Source: an uncultured Saprospiraceae bacterium (lineage in GTDB: Bacteria > Bacteroidota > Bacteroidia > Chitinophagales > Saprospiraceae). From it: 64,000 nt of DNA. A program made the translations under genes and the position numbers. How positions within the stretch are numbered: position 1 is the stretch's first letter; each line of letters starts with the position of its first letter. Below the pieces are notes generated by a model. That model was not told the origin of the DNA and made no database searches. It saw nothing but the letters and a program-made list of their open reading frames with translations. The stretch lies in contig CALFWO010000070.1 in the NCBI GenBank assembly GCA_937928045.1, positions 1-64,000 of the forward strand, written 5' to 3'. This document shows, piece by piece, positions 35,981-46,113 of this stretch.

Positions 35981-36160
35981 TTTTTAAAAGTTGGTTATTC
36001 ATAATATAACACGACAATTGTATAATCCCATTTTTTTCCCAATACTTTGCAAGCTACTTTGCAGTACATATGCCATCTAATTGTCATTTGAGCCAAAATC
36101 ATGAACGAAATTATTCTGATTTTATCCACCTAAAAAGACGAACTATTCAGCACTTCAACG

Positions 36161-36168
36161 TAATTTTG
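36161..36168 (+). promoter_or_regulatory. -7 element of the purL promoter
   Basis: TAATTTTG fits TAnnTTTG exactly, 29 nt before the purL ATG. No clear -33 TTG is present. Upstream at 36043-36051 and 36055-36063 the 9-mer TACTTTGCA occurs twice, 12 nt apart, a candidate regulatory direct repeat. Confidence 0.45.
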
Positions 36169-36197
36169 CGCCTTTCTTACCCTCTCATTATATAGGT

Positions 36198-39100
36198 ATG
36201 ATTCAATTCTTTAAGACTTCCTCTAGCAAAATTTATGCAATAGAGGCCAGCGGGCCTATGTCTCCAGAAAATACCCAGAAATTGATCTGGCTTTTCGGAG
36301 AAGCAACACCGCTAGAGGCGCATCAATTAGAAGGAAATTTCATTGGACCTCGAGCAACGATGATTACTCCTTGGTCGACCAACGCGGTTGAGATCACTCA
36401 GAATATGGGCATTGAAGGAATTAGCAGAATGGAAGAATTCAGTCCTTCCGCTGAAGGTGCTTCTTTTGATCCTATGATCAGCCAGCAATTTGTTGGATTG
36501 AATCAGGAAATTTTCAATGTTGAAGTAGCTCCACAACCAATTCTCGAGATTGATGACATCTCTGCCTATAACCAACAAGAAGGATTGTCCCTGAGCAATG
36601 ATGAGGTGCAATATTTGCAACAGCTTTCGGAACGAATTGGTAGAAAATTGACAGATTCTGAAGTATTCGGATTCTCCCAAGTGAATTCTGAGCACTGTCG
36701 TCACAAAATCTTTAATGGAACTTTTGTAATTGATGGGGAAGAAAAACCGGTTTCACTATTTAAGCTGATAAAAAAAACTTCTGCTACGCACCCCAATACT
36801 ATTGTATCTGCTTATAGTGATAACGTGGCGTTTATTGAAGGACCAGAAGTGGAACAATTCGCGCCAGAAAAACCGGATGAACCTTCAACTTATAAAGTCG
36901 AAAAATTCAAATCAGTTATTTCGCTAAAAGCGGAAACCCATAATTTTCCGACGACGGTAGAACCATTTAATGGAGCTGCGACCGGATCGGGTGGGGAGAT
37001 CCGAGATAGAATGGCTGGAGGGCAAGGTTCTATTCCTTTAGCAGGTACGGCAGTTTACATGACTTCTTATTCTAGGTTGAATAATGAACGACCATGGGAA
37101 AATCAATTTCCTACTAGAGATTGGTTGTATCAAACGCCAATAGATATCTTGATCAAAGCTTCTAATGGAGCTTCAGACTTTGGAAATAAATTTGGACAAC
37201 CATTGATCAATGGTTCACTTTTGACTTTCGAACATCAAGAAGGAATGGACTTGCTTGGCTTTGACAAAGTTATCATGCAAGCTGGAGGTATTGGTTATGC
37301 TAAGCATGAACAAGCTCAAAAAGCAACTCCTCAAAAAGGAGATCAAATCGTTATCCTCGGCGGAGACAATTATCGAATTGGAATGGGAGGTGCGGCTGTA
37401 TCCTCAGCTGATACCGGAGCGTTGGCATCTGGCTTGGAGTTAAATGCAGTGCAACGTTCTAATCCCGAAATGCAAAAACGCGCCTCGAACACTGTTCGTG
37501 CTATGGTTGAGAATGACATCAATCCAATCGTTTCTATTCATGATCATGGAGCTGGAGGACATTTGAATTGTCTATCGGAATTAGTGGAAGAGACTGGAGG
37601 AAAAATAGGTTTGGACAAATTGCCAATTGGTGATCCAACATTATCTGCCAAAGAAATTATTGGTAATGAATCTCAAGAAAGAATGGGATTGGTGATTGGT
37701 GAAAAAGACTTGGACTTATTAAAACGTGCAGCTGATCGAGAACGATCCCCTATGTATAAGGTTGGTGAGGTAACTGGAGATCATCGCTTCGTTTTCGATG
37801 CACCTAAGGGAGCAGGGAATCCGATTGATCTTGATCTTTCTGATTTTTTTGGCAGTTCTCCTAAAACGGTAATGACCGATGAACACATCAAAAGAGAATT
37901 TTCAGAGGTTCAGTACCAAGAAAATGAAATCCAAGATTACATTCAGCAAGTTTTAAAATTAGAGGCTGTTGCTTGTAAAGATTGGTTGACAAATAAAGTA
38001 GATCGTTGTGTCGGAGGAAAAGTAGCGATCCAGCAATGTGTTGGACCATTGCAATTGCCATTGAATAATTGTGGAGTAATGGCTTTAGATTACAATGCGC
38101 ATGATGGAATCGCAACTTCTCTTGGACATGCACCAGTGGCTGGATTGATTGACGCGGCATCTGGTGCTAAAAATGCAATTGCTGAATCATTGACAAATTT
38201 AGTTTGGGCACCACTTCAAGACAACCTAAAGTCAGTGTCCCTTTCTGCAAATTGGATGTGGCCTTGTAAAAATAAGGGGGAAGATGCAAGATTGTATGAC
38301 GCAGTGGAAGCGGTTTCAAAGTTTGCAATCAACTTGGGAATCAATGTTCCAACTGGAAAAGATTCCCTTTCCATGGCGCAGAAATATCCAGACAAAACAG
38401 TACTCGCTCCAGGGACGGTAATTATTACCGCAGTCGGACATTGTAGTGATTTTACCAAAGTGGTTTCGCCGGTTTTCAAAAAGAACAAGGGAGCGATCTA
38501 TTACATCAATATGTCTCAGGACAAACATCAGCTAGGCGGTTCTTCTTTCGCACAAACAAGAAATGCGATTGGTACGATTGCGCCTACCATTAAAGATGAT
38601 GTATTTTTTGCGAAGGCTTTTGATGTACTTCAAATGGCTATTAGAAAAGATATGATAGCTGCTGGACATGATATTTCAGCAGGAGGAATGCTGACTACAT
38701 TACTCGAATTGTGTTTTTCCGATAATAACCTATCGGCTACTATTGATCTTTCTTCCATTGAATCGGAATTGATTCCATTGTTGTTTGCAGAAAATGCTGG
38801 CTTGATTATTCAGGCCGAAGATGATCGTTTAGAGGCTCATTTAAAAAGTAGTGACATTGAGTTTTACAAACTTGGGACTGTAACGAAAGGAGATTATTTG
38901 ACTATTGTTAAAAATGGTGCAACGCATAGTTTTAATGTGGTTGAACTGAGAGATACTTGGTTTGAAACATCGTATCTATTGGATAAAAAACAAACTGCGA
39001 ATAATTTAGCTGCTGATCGATTTAAAAATTATAAGAATCAACCGCTTACCTATAAATTTCCTTCACAGTTTGAAGGCACTATACCAACAGTAAATGTTAA

Positions 39101-39845
39101 TACAGCAAAACCAATTGCCGCAATTTTAAGGGAGAAAGGTTCTAACTCGGAAAGAGAAATGGCCAACTCATTGTATCGTGCCGGATTTGAAGTTCGTGAT
39201 GTTCATATGACTGATCTTATAAATGGTCGAGAAGATTTAAGTCAAGTAAAATTCTTAGGAGCCGTCGGAGGTTTTTCCAATTCGGATGTTTTAGGATCTG
39301 CAAAAGGTTGGGCTGGAGCAATTAAATACAACGCTAAAGCAAAGGCAGCGATTGATAATTTCTTTAAAAGAGATGATACCTTATCTATTGGCATTTGTAA
39401 CGGTTGTCAATTGTTCTTGGAACTAGATTTGATAAATCCTGATCATGCAAAATTGGCCAAGATGACTCACAATAATTCTCAAAAGCATGAGAGTGCATTT
39501 ACATCTGTAGATGTTCATGCTAATAAGTCTGTCATGTTATCTGGATTAGCAGGAACAAGATTGGGCGTTTGGATATCACACGGGGAAGGCAAATTCTCGA
39601 TGCCGATGAGTCGCGAAAATTATAATTTGGTTGCAACTTATGGCTACGAAGGATATCCAGCCAATCCAAATGGTTCTGATTTTAATGCGGCAATGATTTG
39701 TAGTAATGATGGAAGACATTTGGCAACCATGCCTCATATAGAGCGAAGCTTTTTTGCTTGGAATTGGCCGCATTATATGGTAGGCAGAAAGGATAAAGTA
39801 AGTCCTTGGGCAGCGGCCTTTATTGCTGCGAAAAATTGGTTTTAA
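36198..39845 (+). CDS. purL: Phosphoribosylformylglycinamidine synthase (single-chain FGAM synthase)
   Basis: A 1215-residue enzyme of purine synthesis that converts FGAR and glutamine to FGAM with ATP. It is the large single-chain form. Visible are the synthase halves (FSQVNSEHCRHKIFNG; TEPFNGAATGSGGEIRDRM-like VEPFNGAATGSGGEIRD) and the C-terminal glutaminase domain with nucleophile Cys1070 in GICNGCQ and the later His/Glu in MPHIERSFFAW. Its 3' end overlaps the convergent reductase gene by 4 nt. It stands alone with its own promoter; no other pur genes are in the window. Confidence 0.97.
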   Translation: MIQFFKTSSSKIYAIEASGPMSPENTQKLIWLFGEATPLEAHQLEGNFIGPRATMITPWSTNAVEITQNMGIEGISRMEEFSPSAEGASFDPMISQQFVGLNQEIFNVEVAPQPILEIDDISAYNQQEGLSLSNDEVQYLQQLSERIGRKLTDSEVFGFSQVNSEHCRHKIFNGTFVIDGEEKPVSLFKLIKKTSATHPNTIVSAYSDNVAFIEGPEVEQFAPEKPDEPSTYKVEKFKSVISLKAETHNFPTTVEPFNGAATGSGGEIRDRMAGGQGSIPLAGTAVYMTSYSRLNNERPWENQFPTRDWLYQTPIDILIKASNGASDFGNKFGQPLINGSLLTFEHQEGMDLLGFDKVIMQAGGIGYAKHEQAQKATPQKGDQIVILGGDNYRIGMGGAAVSSADTGALASGLELNAVQRSNPEMQKRASNTVRAMVENDINPIVSIHDHGAGGHLNCLSELVEETGGKIGLDKLPIGDPTLSAKEIIGNESQERMGLVIGEKDLDLLKRAADRERSPMYKVGEVTGDHRFVFDAPKGAGNPIDLDLSDFFGSSPKTVMTDEHIKREFSEVQYQENEIQDYIQQVLKLEAVACKDWLTNKVDRCVGGKVAIQQCVGPLQLPLNNCGVMALDYNAHDGIATSLGHAPVAGLIDAASGAKNAIAESLTNLVWAPLQDNLKSVSLSANWMWPCKNKGEDARLYDAVEAVSKFAINLGINVPTGKDSLSMAQKYPDKTVLAPGTVIITAVGHCSDFTKVVSPVFKKNKGAIYYINMSQDKHQLGGSSFAQTRNAIGTIAPTIKDDVFFAKAFDVLQMAIRKDMIAAGHDISAGGMLTTLLELCFSDNNLSATIDLSSIESELIPLLFAENAGLIIQAEDDRLEAHLKSSDIEFYKLGTVTKGDYLTIVKNGATHSFNVVELRDTWFETSYLLDKKQTANNLAADRFKNYKNQPLTYKFPSQFEGTIPTVNVNTAKPIAAILREKGSNSEREMANSLYRAGFEVRDVHMTDLINGREDLSQVKFLGAVGGFSNSDVLGSAKGWAGAIKYNAKAKAAIDNFFKRDDTLSIGICNGCQLFLELDLINPDHAKLAKMTHNNSQKHESAFTSVDVHANKSVMLSGLAGTRLGVWISHGEGKFSMPMSRENYNLVATYGYEGYPANPNGSDFNAAMICSNDGRHLATMPHIERSFFAWNWPHYMVGRKDKVSPWAAAFIAAKNWF

Positions 39846-40360
39846 GGCAATAAATCGAGCGCCGAAGATAATAATATAGCTTCAGGTTCTTCCACTTGAA
39901 CTGTCTGGTTTTCGATTGGAATCTCTGTTTTATATAGATCTAACTGTGTCACAATCTGAGCATTCAAAGCTTGTAGTGACCACAATAAGCTTTTCATAGC
40001 TTTTTTTCCTCTTGGAATAGAAGGCGTATAAGTTATTGGTAAAACTGGTTTACCATCTAACTCGCCAGAGGAAGCAAGCCATTCCAAAGCACTTTTTATA
40101 CTTGCTGGTAAATTGTGCAAATACTCAGGGGTACATATAATCAATGCTTTGGTTTCCGCAATTTTTTTTCTCCATATCAATACTTCTTGTGGCCAAGGGT
40201 GATGATCTAAAGCAGCGCTAAATAATGGCATGTCATGAATCCCTCCGTATATTTCAATTTGCGACTTACTGTTTTCTTGTAAATATTTTAGCAAAAGTAC
40301 ATTGCTAGAGGGTTGTCTGGAGGAACCAGAAATAGCAATGATTGTATCAGTATCTTTCAT
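39842..40360 (-). CDS. NADPH-dependent FMN reductase family protein
   Basis: A 172-residue flavodoxin-fold protein. The FMN phosphate loop is ISGSSRQPSSNVLLLKYL near the N-terminus, and IICTPEYLHNLPASIKSALEW is the family's second flavin-binding stretch. It resembles chromate/azo/quinone reductases of the same fold and acts in the cytoplasm. It is the only gene on the minus strand here and overlaps the purL stop convergently. Confidence 0.9.
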   Translation of the reverse strand: MKDTDTIIAISGSSRQPSSNVLLLKYLQENSKSQIEIYGGIHDMPLFSAALDHHPWPQEVLIWRKKIAETKALIICTPEYLHNLPASIKSALEWLASSGELDGKPVLPITYTPSIPRGKKAMKSLLWSLQALNAQIVTQLDLYKTEIPIENQTVQVEEPEAILLSSALDLLP

Positions 40361-40757
40361 TATATATGGATATTAATTCAAGTGTTTTTGATAATATTTT
40401 GAATACTAATTGGATAAATTATAGCTATTGCTAGTGGTAAGAGTTAAAGAAAATACTAAAAACTAAAATTTCTAGATAAATTTTCTGTCACACAAAAAAT
40501 TACCATAAATCAGGTATTTTTAAAACATTAATATTAATATTAACTTATAGTCTGTTGGTTATCTGAGTATTCCTCTATTGAACAAATTAGCTATTTAATT
40601 AATATTAACATTGTTCCAGTTACAAATTATTTTGAAATAATTTGCTAAGTGTTTTTGGTCTAATTCTTGACTTTCCTATTGTATCCCCCCTGATTGGTCA
40701 TTCTCGATTTTCCCCACCTCGGAAAGTAACCAGTATTTTTACAAATAATCCAATACA
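40361..40757. other. Long AT-rich leader region of the giant T9SS gene
   Basis: About 400 bases with no credible coding sequence, between the divergent reductase and the giant repeat-protein gene. It carries several near-matches to TAnnTTTG (for example ATTATTTTGAAATAATTTG around 40627) but no exact one. I see no hairpin terminator or RNA gene in it. Confidence 0.5.
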
Positions 40758-43700
40758 ATGAATAACTTAAAAAAACTAGGCACGTTACTAGTATTTTCTT
40801 TTCTGACTTTCTTTTCAGGGAATAGTCAATCACTTCTAGAAATCGAACTAGGAGTCAACAATGTACCAATTACTGAAGTTCAATTTGAGTATAACGGTGG
40901 TACTGTAACTCAAACATCAGGTGTCTTTACGAATACAGTGGCAGTTGATCGGGCTAATGTGAATTACATGAAAATTTTTGATGGGGTAACTCAAACCATT
41001 TTATATCCAAATAACTATGGTTCTATAGTTGTCAATAATAATTTTTCATCTAATGTTTCAGGAGTTGGAGTTCATTCGGACAACGTTTTTATTCCTGCTA
41101 ATAATCCTATAACATGGGAACCTGCAATGGAGCAAGTTGTCAATAGTACTGACTTGATGGAGTTCTTGTATTATGATGGAACTTCTAACTTGCCAGGTGG
41201 GGATGATTTCGATATACTATTTGCGAAAGGACTGCAATCGGATGATTATGTCGTTGTCGGAGAAAGAAATGGAAACACTTACTTCACGGTAACACCTCTA
41301 GGGGCAGATGGTAATCCTATAACTTCTGCAAGAAAATTGAGATATGGATTTGTCAATGGAACAAATTCAGGAAATGGAACAAATAAGTACGACTGGGACA
41401 TTGGGCTTGCCCCTTCAAATCAAGCAGCTCAAACTATGGTGTACACTGTAGTTGATGCAGCTCTATTTGATACAGGTGGCTTACCAGTTTACGGTTTTAG
41501 AATAGATAACAATGGTGAGGCCGATGTAAAGTTTTTTGGACTATCTGAAAATTCTTTTGAAAACAATCCTAACAACCCTTTAGTAGGAGGTCTAGAAGGA
41601 AATGTTTTTGATGATGGAAATGGATTAGTAAATAATACGGTTGATGGAACCGGCATCTCGACGCCTAGTTCAGCACAACTGCATGCGACTTTATATGCTG
41701 ATGGCACTAATACTGTACTGGCAACTATGCCAATTAATACAGACGGATCCTATGAGTTTCTAAATTTAGATAATGATGATTACTCAGTGCTCATTTCAAC
41801 AACTGCAGGAGTAGTTGGAAATTCAATTCCATCAGTCTCCTTACCAGCAGGTTGGGAGAATACAGGAGAGAACACAGGTGCAGGCGCTGGAAATGATGGA
41901 ACAATAAATGGAATTATTTCTGGAATAACTGTAGCCAACGCTCTAGTCACAGAAAATAACTTTGGAATTAATGATACACCCGATGCTTCTGGACATCAAT
42001 CAGTGATTTCAGATCCAACTATAGGTTCTTATTTGACTGTTGGAGCTGGAGCTGCTCCAGATTTAACGGGTTCTGATACAGAAGATGGTGTATATGGTAC
42101 TGGAGATGATTTTCAAATAACTGCACTACCAGTTAATGGCAGTCAGCTATATTACAATGGTACTGCGATTACTTTGGGAGATGATGGATTAACAGCACCA
42201 AGTGCATCAAATCCTTTTACAATTAACAATTACAATCCAAGTCTATTACAATTTAGATTTGGTGATCCAAATGCAACAGATATTGAGTTTAGTTATCGAA
42301 CAATTGATGCAGGAAATTTAACTTCACCTGTGGTAGATTATACACATACATTTAGTCAAGTTCTTTCCGGAAGTATTGCAGGAAATGTTTTTAATGATGC
42401 AGATGGATTAACAGATAATACTGTAGACGGTGCTACAATCAATACACCCGATGCTACTCAACTTTATGCAACGTTATATGATTCTGGAACAAATACCACG
42501 ATTGCTTCCATACCAGTCGCGGCTGACGGAAGTTTTGAGTTTTTGAATCTTGAGCCTAACGCTAATTATTCAATAGTTATTTCTACGAATCAAGGAACCG
42601 CAGGAAACAATCCGCCAGGAACAAGTTTACCAACTGATTGGATTTACACTGGTGATAATGTTGGCACAACTGCAGGAAATGATGGAAATGCTAATGGAAT
42701 TCAAACTGGTTTAGCAGTAAATAACGATGACATTGTTGAGGTTAACTTTGGAATAGAGAAACAACCAGACGCAGATGATCATACGCATACAATAGCAGCA
42801 CCAGAGTTGAACTCAACTGCTGTAATTGGAGCTGGTGCGACCAATGATCTTTCAGGTTCAGATGATGAAGATGGCGTACTTGGTACTGGAGAGACTTTTG
42901 GAATTACTAGCTTGCCAACAAATGGCAATGAACTATATTATGATGGAACTCAAATTACTTTAGGAGATGATGGAATTAATCCGCCTAGTGCAGCGAATCC
43001 GTTTACAATAGCTACATATGATCCTGCGCTTTTAGAAATTGGTTTTACTGGAACTGGTACAACTACATCATTTGATTATATCACTATAGATGCAGCAAAT
43101 GAAGAGAGTCCAGAAAGTACATATACATTAAATTATCCTTCAATTCTTACTGCTGAAATTTCAGGAAATGTTTTCAACGATGCAGATGGATTGGTTGACA
43201 ACACGGTTGATGGAACAGCAATCAATACACCAGATGCTTCTCAACTTTATGCGAGTTTAATTGATTCCGCTACGGATGAAGTATTGGCATCAATGGCGGT
43301 TGCTGGTGATGGTTCATTTGGTTTTACAAATCTGACACCTAATAGTGACTATGATGTGATAATTTCTACAAATCAAGGTGTAGTTGGAAATGCGGCACCT
43401 TCGACAAGTTTACCTACAGATTGGGTTTATACTGGTGACAATGTTGGAACTGGAGCGGGTAATGACGGTACAGTTGATGGAATACAAAGTGATATCTCAG
43501 TTACCACCGGACTAACGCCTAATGTAAACTTTGGAATTGAAAAATTACCTACAGCAGATGATTATACGTATACAATTCCGAATCCGATATTGAATTCTTT
43601 CATGACTATTGGTATTGGAGCAAAGTCTAGTTTAACAGGAAATGATGATGAAGATGGAGTATTTGATGATGGGGAAAAGTTTGGAATTACCTCATTACCT

Positions 43701-46049
43701 ACTAATGGAAATGAATTGTACTACGATGGTGCATTGATAGAGTTTGGAGCGGATGGAATCAATCCGCCTTCGCCATCTAATCCTTTTGAAATCGCTGTTT
43801 ACGATCCAGCATTGTTAAGAATAAGATTTACAGGAAATGGATCAACTACAACATCTTTTGATTATGTTACTATTGACGCAGCTGGAAATATTCCATCATC
43901 TCCTGCCACTTATACAATGAATTATTCTGAAGTTGTATCTGGTAGTTTGTCAGGGACTGTATTTAATGATGCAGATGGCTTGACGGATAACACAGTAGAT
44001 GGAACTGGGATTGATGATCCAGAGACAACACAATTGTATGCAACTTTATACAACGCAACTTCAGACGAAGTGGTTGCTTCAATTCCTGTTGATACAGATG
44101 GAACTTTCCTTTTTGAAAATTTAACTCCAAATCCTAACTATGGAGTAGTAATCAGTACAACTCAAGGAGTAGTTGGAAATGCCCAGCCTGCTGCAGCGTT
44201 GCCAGCTGATTGGATTAATACTGGAGAATTCCTTGGGACAGGAGTTGGAAATGATGGAACTACAAATGGAATTCAAACTGGTTTAACTGTTGGTACAACT
44301 CTTTTACCAAATGTTAATTTTGGAATTGAAAAAACACCTGAAGCAGATTCACATACACATGCATTAGGTTCAGTTGCTTTAGATTCTGTTTGGAATGTCG
44401 GTACTGCAACAACAAATACCTTATCTGCGACGGATGAAGAAGACGGAGCTCTAAATGCTAATGAAAAGTTCGGGATTACTTCTTTGCCAACAAATGGCAA
44501 TGAGTTATACTATAACGATGTATTAATTGAATTTGGAGCAGATGGAATAAATCCTCCTTCGGTTTCTAATCCGTTTATCATTGCTAGTTACGATCCTGCA
44601 CTTTTAGATATTAAGTTTACTGGAGTAAATTCTACAACTTCTAGTTTTGATTATATCGCTTTTGATGCAGCAGATGAGGAAAGCCCAGAAGCAACTTATA
44701 CTGTAACATACGATGAAATCTTAGTTTTCAATTTATCTGGAAATGTCTTTAACGATGCAGATGGATTAGTGAACAACACTGTGGATGGTTCAGGAATTGC
44801 CGATCCTGAGACAACTCAACTTTACGCAATATTGTATGACAATAATATTTCTACTGTATTGGATACGTTTCCGATCGCAAATGATGGTTCTTTTGAATTC
44901 AATAGCTTGCCAGCTTATTCAGATTACGGAGTTTTGATCAGTACAACAAACGGAGTGATTGGAAATGTAATTCCTCAAATTACACTTCCAGCGGATTGGA
45001 TGTTTACTGGAGATAATTTAGGAACTGGAAATGGAAGTGATGGAACACCTGATGGAGATCAATTTGGATTAATTATCAATAACGCATCTGTTACTAATGT
45101 GAACTTTGGGGTTCAAAAAATGCCAGAAGCAGATGATTACTCATTTGGAATAGCAAACCCGACGCCTGATTCTTATTTCACTATTGGTTCTGCAGGAACG
45201 GATGACTTAAGCGGGAATGATAATGAAGATGGCGTTTTAGGAGCAGCTGATGGATTTGGAATTACAAGTTTACCAACTAGTGGAAATGAAATCTATTATA
45301 ACGGATCTCAAATTACTGTTGGAGAAGATGGAATAAATCCTCCAAGTTCTTCAAACCCATTTGTTATTTCTAATTATGATCCAAGTCTGTTGGAAATTAG
45401 ATTTACAGGAGGACCGCAAAGTTCAACGCAATTCAACTATGTGACAATCGATGCGGCTAATGCGCGAAGTAGCGAAGCAACTTATGAGTTAACCTACAAT
45501 GCATTGCCGGTAGAGTGGGCGGCATTCGAAGTTGAGAAAATAGAAACTTCAGGCAAAATTTACTTTGCAACGGCAAGTGAAAGTAATTCTAGTCACTTCT
45601 TTGTTCAAAAATCTTTGGATGGGGAAAACTTTAGAACGATTCACACCATCCAAGCTCAAGGAACAACAACGGCCTATACTGAATATGGATTTATTGATAA
45701 AGTATTGAACTTAGGAATTAATTACTACCGAATAGCACAAGTTGATTTTGATGGTACAACTGATTATACTGAAGTAAAATCAATCACATTCAGTGCGGAT
45801 CATACAACATTGGTATATCCTAATCCAGTACAAGTGGGAAGCTCAGTAAATGTTAAATATTATTCAGGGGATGAAGATGTTCAAGTCGTAGTAAGTGATA
45901 TGCTAGGACATGAAGTTATCAAAAGAGTAATCTCGAATCAGGCAGGTTGGAGTGAATCAAATTTTGATGTTTCAGATCTTCCTGCTGGAATATATGCGTT
46001 AAGAGTTGGAAACAGACAGCAAGCTGTAATATTTACAATTGCAGAATAA
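40758..46049 (+). CDS. Giant T9SS type A surface protein with five long SdrD_B-like repeats
   Basis: A 1763-residue secreted protein. The signal peptide is MNNLKKLGTLLVFSFLTFFS. A unique ~260-residue head follows, then five repeats of 261-263 residues, then a linker (ALPVEWAAFEVEK) and a type A T9SS sorting domain (VYPNPVQVGSSVNVKYY to QQAVIFTIAE). Each repeat has an SdrD_B/CnaB-like half (GNVFNDADGL...NTVDG; QLYATLYD; F-NL-PN-Y-V-IST) and a second half of unrecognised type (SLPTNGNELYY...GINPPS...NPF-I-YDPALL-I-FTG). Asp/Asn-rich loops such as DADGLTDNTVDG suggest Ca2+ binding. Probably a surface adhesin or stalk. It ends with a strong terminator. Confidence 0.9.
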   Translation: MNNLKKLGTLLVFSFLTFFSGNSQSLLEIELGVNNVPITEVQFEYNGGTVTQTSGVFTNTVAVDRANVNYMKIFDGVTQTILYPNNYGSIVVNNNFSSNVSGVGVHSDNVFIPANNPITWEPAMEQVVNSTDLMEFLYYDGTSNLPGGDDFDILFAKGLQSDDYVVVGERNGNTYFTVTPLGADGNPITSARKLRYGFVNGTNSGNGTNKYDWDIGLAPSNQAAQTMVYTVVDAALFDTGGLPVYGFRIDNNGEADVKFFGLSENSFENNPNNPLVGGLEGNVFDDGNGLVNNTVDGTGISTPSSAQLHATLYADGTNTVLATMPINTDGSYEFLNLDNDDYSVLISTTAGVVGNSIPSVSLPAGWENTGENTGAGAGNDGTINGIISGITVANALVTENNFGINDTPDASGHQSVISDPTIGSYLTVGAGAAPDLTGSDTEDGVYGTGDDFQITALPVNGSQLYYNGTAITLGDDGLTAPSASNPFTINNYNPSLLQFRFGDPNATDIEFSYRTIDAGNLTSPVVDYTHTFSQVLSGSIAGNVFNDADGLTDNTVDGATINTPDATQLYATLYDSGTNTTIASIPVAADGSFEFLNLEPNANYSIVISTNQGTAGNNPPGTSLPTDWIYTGDNVGTTAGNDGNANGIQTGLAVNNDDIVEVNFGIEKQPDADDHTHTIAAPELNSTAVIGAGATNDLSGSDDEDGVLGTGETFGITSLPTNGNELYYDGTQITLGDDGINPPSAANPFTIATYDPALLEIGFTGTGTTTSFDYITIDAANEESPESTYTLNYPSILTAEISGNVFNDADGLVDNTVDGTAINTPDASQLYASLIDSATDEVLASMAVAGDGSFGFTNLTPNSDYDVIISTNQGVVGNAAPSTSLPTDWVYTGDNVGTGAGNDGTVDGIQSDISVTTGLTPNVNFGIEKLPTADDYTYTIPNPILNSFMTIGIGAKSSLTGNDDEDGVFDDGEKFGITSLPTNGNELYYDGALIEFGADGINPPSPSNPFEIAVYDPALLRIRFTGNGSTTTSFDYVTIDAAGNIPSSPATYTMNYSEVVSGSLSGTVFNDADGLTDNTVDGTGIDDPETTQLYATLYNATSDEVVASIPVDTDGTFLFENLTPNPNYGVVISTTQGVVGNAQPAAALPADWINTGEFLGTGVGNDGTTNGIQTGLTVGTTLLPNVNFGIEKTPEADSHTHALGSVALDSVWNVGTATTNTLSATDEEDGALNANEKFGITSLPTNGNELYYNDVLIEFGADGINPPSVSNPFIIASYDPALLDIKFTGVNSTTSSFDYIAFDAADEESPEATYTVTYDEILVFNLSGNVFNDADGLVNNTVDGSGIADPETTQLYAILYDNNISTVLDTFPIANDGSFEFNSLPAYSDYGVLISTTNGVIGNVIPQITLPADWMFTGDNLGTGNGSDGTPDGDQFGLIINNASVTNVNFGVQKMPEADDYSFGIANPTPDSYFTIGSAGTDDLSGNDNEDGVLGAADGFGITSLPTSGNEIYYNGSQITVGEDGINPPSSSNPFVISNYDPSLLEIRFTGGPQSSTQFNYVTIDAANARSSEATYELTYNALPVEWAAFEVEKIETSGKIYFATASESNSSHFFVQKSLDGENFRTIHTIQAQGTTTAYTEYGFIDKVLNLGINYYRIAQVDFDGTTDYTEVKSITFSADHTTLVYPNPVQVGSSVNVKYYSGDEDVQVVVSDMLGHEVIKRVISNQAGWSESNFDVSDLPAGIYALRVGNRQQAVIFTIAE
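41598..45521 (+). repeat. Five tandem coding repeats of about 785 bp
   Basis: Units start at 41598, 42381, 43164, 43953 and 44739, each at a GGA/GGG codon before AATGTTTTT-like sequence, giving periods of 783, 783, 789 and 786 bp. Unit 1 is the most divergent (DDGNGLVNN instead of NDADGL; LPVNGSQLYY instead of LPTNGNELYY). Units 2-5 are closer to each other. Confidence 0.9.
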
Positions 46050-46070
46050 AAGATAATTGGACTTATTTGA

Positions 46071-46104
46071 AAAAGGGTCTTGCTATTCTTAGCAAGACCC
46101 TTTT
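46071..46104. terminator. Bidirectional rho-independent terminator
   Basis: AAAAGGGTCTTGCTA-TTCT-TAGCAAGACCCTTTT is a perfect 15-bp stem with a 4-nt loop. A/T runs on both sides let it serve the giant T9SS gene (+) and the convergent sugar dehydrogenase gene (-). Confidence 0.92.
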
Positions 46105-46113
46105 CAATTTTAA

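Noticed and set aside
41598-45521. CRISPR or satellite-like DNA repeat
   Set aside because: The repeats are ~785 bp, in frame and inside one coding sequence, so they are protein-domain repeats.
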